The translations under genes were made by a program, and so were the position numbers. Below the pieces are notes generated by a model that had not been told where the DNA came from, searched no databases, and was given only the letters and a program-made list of their open reading frames with translations. A stretch of DNA of 64,000 bases from Brachynemurus nebulosus (Eukaryota; Arthropoda; Insecta; Neuroptera; Myrmeleontidae): positions 17,710,725 to 17,774,724 of the forward strand of contig JAPWDM010000001.1 of the NCBI GenBank assembly GCA_035578155.1, read 5' to 3'. Numbering within the stretch: position 1 is the first letter of the stretch; every line of letters begins with the position of its first letter. This document shows, one piece after another, positions 12,501-24,630 of this stretch.

Positions 12501-15500
12501 GATCCTGTGGACTCCACTGCACGCACACGATTGCTTCACGATCCGGACCGTAGCCAAGAATCAGTTTGTTGTAGTTGAAGGATTTAACGTTGATGATGTT
12601 GGGGAAATTGTATTGCTCTAGAAAAATATATAATACAATTTTATATTTATAACTAGTACTATAAAAGGCAAATAAATCAACGAATAATAATTTGACTAGT
12701 ATCATATCGCCACCTTTCTGTCTTAATTCCGTATGTGGTTTTTTGGCTGTTTTGAGTTAGAAAGTCATATATGTACATAATTCACTCCCCCATATGATGC
12801 ATTAAGAAATATTGCAAAATAGTTAATGGAAACATAATTATTCAATTAAATGTAATCTCGTATGACATGAACTAAATTTAGTTTTCTGACATAACATCGT
12901 ATATCATATACAAGTTTGTGGGTAAAAGAATTCTTTGAAAAAGTAACGTTTTTATCCATATAACTCGTATTTGATCACAGAATAACAAAAAGTAACATTT
13001 CTATCTCTACCTACTGTGTCCCCTGTCGCCGGCGAGTGACATGGCACCGTTACCCCTTCCAAGCGATCATGATACATACAAACAAAACATGTATTAACAC
13101 AAACATGTGGATGTATTAGTGTAATATGGTGCACAGCTTGCATACATATAGCATATACTATCATGGCTAACCATTTATGATGAACAACCAACAATTAACA
13201 ATAAATTTATTTATTTTAAGAAAGATATCCCTTTATTTTGAGAATTTTTTTGTTCAATAGAATTTTTACACTTAAATACGACACACTTCTTATTTTTTCT
13301 GTTTAAATTTCACGAGTTGATTAAAAAAACAATGATACTCGTTACGACGTGAACCTCATCATGGACAGTAACAGACTAAATCAGTAGCGGTGTAAATTGC
13401 AACTTATTGCAATTTACGAACGACAGATTTGTATATGTAGGCTGCTTCTAGTTATTCTGTGTATTTGATCAAGATACAACTTTCGGACGCTAGAGTTCGC
13501 CAGGGCTGTATGTTGATATCATGGAAGAAGGAGAGGTATATAATATTGTAAAGGAAGGAGCATTTCCCAAAATACTGATCAACATAATTGAATATTAAAC
13601 GTGCGTATTATGAATGACGTCATTTTGTAAATATACAGTAACGGTTTTAATTTAATTAAAACATTGTCATTGCTTTTAAAACAATATATTTAGTATATTT
13701 TTCTTATAATTGTGATTTCTATATAAAAACATAAACAATTAATTAATTATTTTTAATATCTGTTCTATTTAATTCAATAATCAACTCCTTAAGAATGCTG
13801 TTCGACTATTTTATCAGTTAATTTTTCGAATTCTTAATTGTCTACTAAATTATTGTATTTTTTAACGGTGCTTAAAGAATATTATAAATTACCATAAACT
13901 GAAAACAAAAATTGCTCAAATTAATCGATTATTTACAATTTATAACAATTTTTGTAAAAAGATTACGTTTTGGTTTATAATTTTCCATCACTAATAAGAC
14001 ATATCTTTTTGACAAAAGTAGACACAAACATAAATAAAACTATACAGTTATTAAATTATCATTTTATTAATAAGTAAATAAATACAAACAAAATACATAA
14101 TCTTGAAGTTAAATTTTTATATGCTCATTAATTTTACATATAAGACGCTACTGAAATGAAGGGTCAATCTAACCTATATTTTAATTTTTACATAATTTTA
14201 TTTTTTACAATATTTTTAAAATTTTTGTCGTTATTATCACATATTTTAACTAAAAAACGAATTCCTTATTTATGTAGAATGATTCCTTTTTCGATATTTC
14301 CTTTACTTTGTGTAATGTCAAAATTGGTATTTTTCCGCTTATTATAAACCTGTTTTTTTAAATGAAAAATGTAGAAAAATTAACAAATTTTCCCTAGAAA
14401 TGGTTGCATTTATTGATCAATACAATATTTACTTACCCAAATATTATATTTACGGTGTATTACGTTTACTAATTTTATTTTAAATTTAATTTTTTGTAGG
14501 ACTGGATGTTTAGTGCTTATTTGCACGTGTTATAGTGTATATTTACTCTTTTGTTTTTTATTTTTTGTGGTTCATTCAAAAGAATCTACGTATTCATTCT
14601 AACATATCATATTAAACTATATCATGTCCCTCTCTTAAGAAATAGTCTCCATCCATATTCTTCTATATCAATGGTTGATATGTACCATAGGTACGATAGG
14701 TACCATATAATTATCGGCTTTATGTATTCGACCTGATCGGTTTTTATTTTAAAAATAGTATTAAGCGTATTAAGTATAAATAATAGTTAAAACAATTTTA
14801 AAGTATTCTTACTATTAATAAAAATAATATTAAAATTTTTCATTTAAAATTATTTATCTTAATAAATACTGTTGTTGTGAAAGTAATAATGCCTTAACCT
14901 AAAAATTTTTCGGATGTTTTCTTAATACAAATTTGAATTTTTTCGTAAAATCGTTTAAATGTTATGATATCTTTATGTTATAATATCTTCAAATAAATAT
15001 ACTGGAATAAAATAAAAATTATTTAATGATTTATATCGAAGTCGGTAAAATCTATTTTACCGACCTTGGATTTATATTATGTATTTATTTCATGACCTCG
15101 TATCTTGATAATTCTGTACAACAAAAAAATGGACTGGAATCTTGTATTTACTGAAAACAACAGAAACTTGTCCACATAGGTAGCAAACATCAAAAAGTGT
15201 AACATATATAAATCTTAAATTCATAGTGATGAAAATACAATATTTAATATGTTTTTTGTGTTTCCTGAAAACTGTAGTTTTTGAGATACGAGGTTAAGAC
15301 AGAAAGGTAGCGATATAGTAAATATCGATGTAGAGTTAAAACCCAATACTGAAAAATGTTCTTCGTTTGAGACGTATCGCAAATACTTATGCAAACTTTT
15401 AAACGATCTAACATCAATCGTCTACGTCTCTACATGAATCAGCCTGTATAAAGTTGGAATAATATGTATTTAAATTTACCCATGCTGTAGTATTCGGCAA

Positions 15501-18500
15501 AATCGTAAACCAGAGTATACAAATAAACAATTTGAGCCCAATCATTTAGAAGGGCTTCCACGGTTCGTGCCATCGTGTCTGCCGTACCCATTTCGTACTG
15601 GAAATAGACAGGACGTCTGTTGCCTTGCTCTTTTGGATGAGTACTGGTCAACGGAGAACTATAAAACACAAATTCGGTCATCCAAATTTTCGCAGTTCCT
15701 TTTCCTTGGGCACGAATTGCCACTGATAGAAGACGTTTTAAAAGGGCACTCCAAGCTGGTGATTTCGTTATTTCTTGTGTTGGAGGTGGTAATTGAAGTA
15801 GACGTAATACGAGGGTTGTAGCGTTGGCTTCAACTTGAAGCCCTTGGTGGTAAATATCTTTCTTTGTAAGCTAAAAAATTAAAGATTATTAAAGAAGATT
15901 ATTCTACAAATTTCGAAGAAGCTTCTTCAGCTTTATTACCTCCTGGGCTAGCGCTACAAATGGTAAACGTTCGTCACACATTGCAACAACATGTGCCAAT
16001 TCCGGTATGAAATATGCTGGGTGTCTAGGTTTACGACTGGATGAATCTTTTGGACTGGGACCGGTTATTTTTCGTTTTGGCGTGGATTGTGACGCGGTGG
16101 ATGATGAACTTCCTGCGGGAACCAATTGATTTGAAATACCGGTACTAGTGTCTGTAATCGAGCAATGACTATCTTGCTCACTATCGCCTAAAATAATTGT
16201 GTTATTATATACATGAAATGTTGGTTAGTATGAAACATGTGGATAAAAATGTCAAAATACTTTACAACGTAAAGTACCCTACGGGAACCTATGACTTGGA
16301 TAGTGATCGTTAAAAATTTGTGGGGTTTTTGTTAGATAAGCTTAAAATAGTTTATATCAGAGATGAAGAAACTTTTATCGTGTCCAAACTTCAGACTATT
16401 GATTTTGGATAAACCTGAAATTTTGACCGAAAGAGAGTCTAAAATGATTAACAGAGAGTAAAGAACTTGGTAATTATGGATTTTGCCCAATTTTTCATGC
16501 AAGGCCTCTAAGCCATTAAAAAAAAAAAAATACATAAAAATGTTATTTTTTAAAAGTATGAAGTACCCTTTTTTAAAATTTACAAAAATATATGTTGTAG
16601 AAGAGAACTGAAAGATTCTACGAAAAAATTTTCGTTATTGTGTAATACCACTAAAGCCTTTAAAAAAATACATAAGTATATTTTTTTCTCGCTATTCTTC
16701 TAATCATTCTAAATCTTCTAAAATATTTCCTCAAATGTATCTCAGTAATCTTTATTACATATATTTTTTTAGCAAAATCAATCAAGCCGTTCAAAAGATA
16801 AAAATTATTTTCAAAATTTTGAAAACTGAAAATTAAAGGTTGAAACTTAGTGAAATCGCTACATTTACTCATTAGTCAAATACCCGATTATCATTAACGT
16901 TCATAGAAAACGTTCAAGAAAAAAAATATCTTAAATTCTTTCAAAAAAAAAAAAGTTCATATTCAAAATCAGTTTGGGGATTCATTTCGATGTAAATTTT
17001 AAGGATCTTTTTCGTCGAAAATTTGATGTATAAATATCATAGTTAATAAATAATCAATTGACGTTAAAGTTACAGCAAATCAAAGACTATGTGAAACAAT
17101 ATAAAATTAATAAATTAAATGATAATAATTTAGAACATCTAAGTTTATGAGAACATGAGAAACCTAGAACTTTTAACAAAATGATAGTTCCAAGAAATGG
17201 AACTATGATTTTTGCTTTTAACCGTTTTTTAAGAAATTGAGTGTTTTCCATTTAGAAAAGACAGACGACACTATGTGACACAGGGCATACGAAAAAAGTA
17301 ATGCCAATCAAATTTTAGTGATTTTTGTCATTTTTTTCATAAAAAAGACAACTATTTTTTTAAAAATTTTATTGCAAAACTCATACACTGTGTAAATGTT
17401 TTCTAAATAGAAAACGCTCATTCTAATTAAATTGAAATTTATAAACACAAAATGTAGAACTCAATTTTGTGAAAAAGTAGAAAATCCAATAAAGTCAAAA
17501 TATAATCGTGTAAAACTAGACTCGCGATTTGTATTTTAATTTATATAATAAACATAGAGCTGAAACAAATCACCATGTATATACAAATAAGGAGACATTT
17601 ATTGTTTTAAAGTTGTTTACAATATTTTATTCCTTCATCTCAGATTTTCAAAAAATTCCCCATTTGATTTTTTTTTAAAAGAAAATTCAAAGAGTTTAGA
17701 AAAATTGAAATTTTAGTGGAAAAACAAGGACCAAACACAGAATTAGAATTTATGTACATTAACATGCAATTTCGAATGTTATGAAAATGACACATGATTA
17801 CGAATATGAAAACAAAATTTTACCATCAACATTTGTGAACGGTCCATGGGTTACAACAAACGTATCAAACTGTAACAATGTTTGCACCCGTAAATACATT
17901 TTTGGAATCTCTGATTCAATGGAATCATCATGCGGATTATCTTCAACACTTGACTGTTTCACCACGGCTAAATAAAAACCACATTCAACCTCGCATGGAC
18001 TATTTTCTTTCTCTTTCAATTCAACAATCTAAACAAAGAAAAAAAATTGTAATTATGGTGAGAGTGTTAAGAAGACTCAACTACAAAAAGTTTTGTCACA
18101 CAACTCAGGTTTCTGATGTCATATATTGATAATATATAGGGTTAGTCAAGAGATTAAGCTACATAACACATGATAATAAAAAATATTCATTTTAGAAACA
18201 TGGCTTACCAAAATAACGTTTGGATGACGATGCAATTGTACAAACATACGATGTCTTCCAATTTTTGCCAAAGGATGATCTGGATGATGCAATAAGGGTA
18301 AGCGTTCGTATGGAGTTGCTGGTAAATGTTGTAAGGTCTTTTCACAGCGTCGTTGTGTTATCCAGAATCTAAAATTGCAGGATTAAAAAGAAATAAATAG
18401 TCATAATTAGGTATCGGAAATTTTTCGGATCAAACAGCATTCATTTGTGTATGCACGTATATCACACTTGATGTGATTAATGTAAATAAAAATGAATAGA

Positions 18501-18512
18501 TATTTTGATAAA

Positions 18513-18607
<95 letters not shown>

Positions 18608-21600
18608 TCACACATATTACCCGTCTATCTGCCTGCATATACAAAACACGATGTTGTTTGATCCGAAAAATTTCCAATACCTAAATCGAGGTCCTTAACA
18701 TTCTAGCTCATTCATTAAAATTTAACAAGTCTGTAAAATATACAGCAAGAACTAAGTCGATACCGTAAAATTGGTTGTGTAAGATTCGCGGAATAAATAG
18801 GGAAAAAACCGATAATTTATTATCATTATTATAGTTTATATTTTGAAGAGGCTTGTATTTATTATAAGCTATTATTAATACATAATAATGAGCCAAGTAG
18901 ATGGAGACAGGTATGCCGACGCGCAGATCGTGAGGCGAATTCGGTGACTTTCTCATAGCGGAAAATTTAAATAATAAATAATTGTAATGTTGTCTTTTTC
19001 TAAAAATTCAAATATGGGACGTAATTATGACGTACATGGCGAACTGCGCAAAAAAAGCTTATTTTGAACTCAAATGTAGCGTGCCTTTCTATATCTACGA
19101 GTACTTTGATAATGAGTTAATGTTTAGATTATAGAGCGATTATATAATATAGCGAATTTCCAAAGATTTACAAGTGAAAAAATTTTCAAAATTGGTTGGG
19201 GAGTTTATTTTTTGACGCTTTTAGATCCACAGAATCCTGAAAGACCTCATTAAAATAGCCAATATTCATTTAAAATAGTTTAGCTCTCTCACAATGAAAG
19301 TATTTTCAAAATTGGTTGGATAGTTTAGCTTTCTAACAGATAACAGCATAGTTTAGCTTTCGTCATTATTTCGAAAAATCGATATCACAGATGGCGGCAC
19401 TTGTACCGGTGAATATATACATATCAAAGCATTCTGAGTCGCCATATTGCAGGACGAGTTAACTCGTCTTAATCATTTAAAGAGTTAAAATATTTAAAAT
19501 TATGTTAATTTTTTACGAATATTTGATATAGGGTAAACAGTATAGTTATTGGACATTGACAGTTATTGGACAAGCCACTCTCTTTTGGAGATTATAAGGC
19601 TTATAGTAAAGCAAACTTCCTGATTTTTTAGTTAAACAGAACCCTCTAGTATCTATTTTCCGAAAATGCATTCTGAGTTAACCATAATTTATAGAAACCT
19701 GTAACTACGTCATTCTTAGCGTGGTCTTAGGTAGTTGGTTAAAAAAGTTTACTGCGTTTAGTGAGTGACAAGGCTATAATCATTTAATAATATCCTACTA
19801 AATTGTGAATCATCGTAAAGGGTTGATCAAGGAGTGGATAAAGGCTGTGTACATGATACAGGATTTGTGGATTGTGGAAATACGCCAGAAATTAATAAAT
19901 GCAATTTTTGTCCAATAACTGTATTTTTCTACACGCACAACTTCAATATTTTTCTTCAGAAACTTATCAATATGTAATATGAAAGTTTTATACGGTACAT
20001 TAAGACAGACAGGTCTTACTTTATTTATGAATTTTTTTGTTCAAAATAAAGTTACAACACGTACTTTTTCTGTACTTTGTTTGAAAATTTTTCTTAACTG
20101 TCCAATAACTATACCGTTTACCCTATTTGTAAAAAATTAATTTGATATAACTATTCGTAAAAAATTAATTAAATTCGTATTTATCTAAATTAATAATCTA
20201 TGTCAAACTAATATAGAGAACCTGCCTGATCTTTGAATTACGACACTAGCGCGTATGGTGCCTATATTTAGTATTTTTTAAATGGAAGAGTTTAATTAAT
20301 ATAAGTAGGCTATTTTGAATTAAAAGTTTGTTATTTTTTTATGAAAAATGTCAAATTGCAAATAAAATTATTATAAAAAGCGATTTTCGAGATGTCCAAG
20401 TGACTGATTTATGTAATTCTTGTTACAAAAAAGGAAAATACTTGTGTCAAAATGGTCATATGTACACGAGATTTAAGAACTATTATATATTTGTGTTCGA
20501 AGTGGAATAACAGCTAGTTATGCGACAAATATAAAACTTCATTGTAATATAACTATTAAAGTAAGTGGCTAATTGTACATTTTTTAAAAAGATTTAATTT
20601 AAATTTTTAGTAATAAATAAATATTTATCTGTACGGTTACAATGTTGCATTGGACGTAGTCAATTTATCTGTTGTATTTAAAACAACAACAAGAACTTGT
20701 AAAAAACTTATAAATTGACTTATAAAGACGTCACTAGTGACAATGGTGACAATTCAGGTTCTCTGTATTTACTTTATTTAATATTTATATATTAAAATTA
20801 TAAATATTAAAAAGTAATAATTAATACAAAAGTATAAACTTGTTAATGAATTTATATGAAAATCTACGGTTACAAAAAATTTGCGCTGACATGCCACGCA
20901 TGTACTTATAAAATTATTGAAAAAGGCGCCACTTGTCTTTATGCAGCTTCTCTATATAAATTAGGGGAAATAGGGATGCCGATCAAGTTAACACGGATGT
21001 AAAAGGAGCTAATAGGCAGAAATGAGGGGTGAATAAATTTGACGTACCTAAGCTGACTAAGACTTTAAAAAATGTTATTATTGTAATTGTGAATAGATAT
21101 TTTTTCAATTTACTTTATGAATAGAGTTTTTCTCTTAAGTTTATAGTACTTTTACATTTTTTATTTATATTTCATTTCCGTTCCAAATATATTAATACTA
21201 TACAGTCACGTAATATAGTAACACTATACAAGTGGGTGAAATGTGCCCGGATCATAATGAGTTAAGAATATACTAATAGACAGGTCATTACCGTAATTCC
21301 GAGAGTAATGTTGGCAACCGTGAATGGTCTCCATTTAACGCTGTGTGTAACTCCGACACAAGAGGGGCATCGTATTGGGGCACATGACACTGCAGGATCC
21401 CCGTGTGTGTATCCACAGTAACTAAAAGTTGTTCCGCCCGTAAACATGGCTGGAGCACGGCAATTGATAAAATGGCGGGTGATCCTTGTAACTGACATTC
21501 GATGTCTTTTAGCATTGTTTGTAGTTCAATTTTGAGTTCCCCAAGGCGACTTCGAGTTCGCATGTAAATTGTATGGACAAGCAACCGCTCCATGGATAAT

Positions 21601-24268
21601 ACTTCTGAACGGATTGCTCGATCAGCAATTTCACATTCTTTATTTCCAAGCGTGGGGACGTGTACAACTGCCAACGGTCTGGCCGGATCATGTTGGTCCA
21701 CTTGCACAGTGAGACGATATCCTAGCTCAGAACGTGGATCCTTGTTGGTCAATTCCCTAGAAGTTGGAAAACTTTTAAAATAGTAGAAACAGGAGAAAGA
21801 ATGGCGTATTTGACAGTATCAAAGAAAAACAATAAAAACAAATTTTAATGAAAATTGATAATAAAAGACAGCAATTTATTATGTTAATTCATCCTAACAA
21901 TCATTATTTAATTTTAAAAAATTAATATTTTTCAGCTATAAATTACGTCAGCAGAAATGGGCTGTGACGTTGCTTTCTCTTATATTTCAACACTGTCGCC
22001 ACTAGGGTCGCTATGTAAATTCCGGTTAGTAAACATAACTATAAACACATAAGAAAAATAAACAGTTTTTTTTCTTACAATTAGTTACATAACACCCGTT
22101 GCTATCTAGAGTATGTGACGTAATTGAAACTAATGAACGTTTTCGCGCATGAGAACAAATATTAAATTAATTTTTTCTAACGATTTTCGCCATTATTTTT
22201 AAAAATTAAAATTATATACACGTATAATACATAACTATCCGTATTTTAAAATAGTTTCCCAAAATTAGTCAAATTACCTCCAGTAGGATACGGTGAGATT
22301 CTTTCCAGGAACGTATTCATCGACATGAATATGATCATCTAACCGATCACGAATTAAACGCAATGTCTGGGTGTAGAGGACCTCCAATTGTAAAGCTTGA
22401 CAAAAGAAATGTAAGAAATTGTAGACCTCCGACAGCGGATTCGGGTTGTCAGCCAAGCGCGCTTGCAGCACTTGGTGAATATACTGAACTTGCAGGGAAT
22501 GTACTAGAGCTTTACCATCTGAAACCGCATTATTTAGTGAAAAATATTACAAAAATAATCAATACCTGTCTAAAAGTGTTAGATCAACTAAATTACACAT
22601 AAAGAAAAAGAAATTGTTACCTGACTTTTATTAGTAAATAAATAATAAATGAATTTTTCAGTAATTCTTGACAATTTGGTCAAATTTTTGAAAAATTTCA
22701 GAAACTGATTACACCACTCGAAAAAAATACGAAGGAAAATGAGTTTCATTGTTTGACTCAAAACTTTATTTTTTCGACTTAGATGTTTATAGCAATACTC
22801 TCCAAAAATAAAGTTTCGAGTCGAACAATGAAACACGGTTTCTTTCGTATCTTGTTCCGTACAATTGAGTGGTGTAATCAGTTTTTGAAATTTTTCAAAA
22901 ATTTGACCAAGTTATCAAGAATTATTGAAAAATTCATTGTTGTAAGAGTAATTTTTTGTTTATTGGTTTTTCTTTTGCATTTTTGAGCATGTTCTTAAAT
23001 GAAACTACCAATTTTATTTACTTTACCAAAAAGTACATGTCAAGCCGAAAAAAATGAGCACCGGCAGAACTCTGTGCGATGATTTTTTAAGTAGAATCTT
23101 TTCTTTAAAAAAAAAAGTGTTCCGGGCCATTTCTGTATCAAAAAGTGTCCATAGAAAGGCGTAAAGAGTGGCGGTGCTACTGTAGCAAAAGGGTAAATTT
23201 TGAGAAGTAAAAAAGGAAAGAAAAACATCTGCGTTATGTAATTATCTAATTATTGTTTTTTTATTATAATTGTTACATATAATTGTTTTATTATTTTAAA
23301 AATTTTTATAAAACTCAACACAAAAAAATCACTAACAGACATTAAAAATTCACGTAATTACGAATCACTTTCAACGCCTTTCTATGGACACTTTTTCAAA
23401 GATGGTGCTCCTGATATCTACCCTCCATAAGTTGTAGATTTTTGTTCTACAACGTTTGTTAAGGATAATTTTTCCTTTGACTTCGACTTTCGCCGGAAAT
23501 TGCAAAAATATAATTTTTCATCCTTTTGGGACCCCCCAAATAAGCACTCCACCGCCCCTGCTCACGTATTTATTTTTTTACGTTTATTATAACCCTCTTT
23601 ACCATTTCCATTAATAAAAGTCTAGGTAAAATTTTTTTTTTATTTCCCTCTAAATGAGTTAATTTGATCGGTCTATGTACTTACCTCCTGTTTCTTTGTC
23701 TTCTACCAGAATATCAACATCTAGTAAACGCCACGGAATATTTGGACCATCACCCATTACTGTCAACGAAACCTCGAATTCGTGTTCCACGCGGAAAGTG
23801 ACCCGACCATTTTCAATCTTCAAATTTCTCATTTGGGGCAACAAATTTCCGGTCACTAAGCGATGTTGAATCACTTGATTCAATTTTAACAGTGTGTCCC
23901 GTTTTTCCGCTGGTGTTATTGGATCCGGGGGCACAATTTTTTCCCGGATACAAGCAGGTAATCGAGTATAGGTACCGGTTGTGAGAACTTCCACGGCAGC
24001 CGGTATATGAAAATTTGGTAGTCGGGCATGAACCAAGGTCTCCCGAGCCATACGTGCCAACATATCGGCAGTTTCGACAAATAATAAGGATTGTTTATCG
24101 AGGAAAGCCATAATTCGCTGTTTAAAAAAAAAATTATTATTCACCAAGGTACTAAAGTGTGATTTTTAATTCCGAGTATGAAGTTTATTGCCAGAGGACC
24201 TGTAAAGTCCGAGGGCAACAAGTACCACGAGGGATCAAAAGAAACACTTTAGCCCCGTGGCATATATA

Positions 24269-24345
<77 letters not shown>

Positions 24346-24376
24346 AAAGAAACACTTTAGCCCCGTGGCATATATA

Positions 24377-24474
<98 letters not shown>

Positions 24475-24560
24475 TATATATGCCACGGGGCTAAAGTGTT
24501 TCTTTTGATCCCTCGTGGTACTTGTTGCCCTCGGACTTTACAGGTCCTCTGGCAATAAAC

Positions 24561-24630
<70 letters not shown>

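Larger units (their letters stand above)
12703..15318. mobile_element. Large TIR-bounded element in MED14 intron 9
   Basis: Inverted ends: atcatatcgccacctttctg (12703 onward) and the complement of cagaaaggtagcgatatagt (ending about 15318), with similarity continuing about 50 bases inward. No intact transposase. Boundaries are approximate. Confidence 0.55.

Noticed and set aside
17798..18129. Overlapping plus-strand frames opposite MED14 exon 7
   Set aside because: Shadows of the minus-strand MED14 exon, which has clear splice sites and family sequence.
24159..24508. Long YIYIYI-type reading frames at every TA tract
   Set aside because: Translation of (TA)n microsatellite in any frame; not genes.
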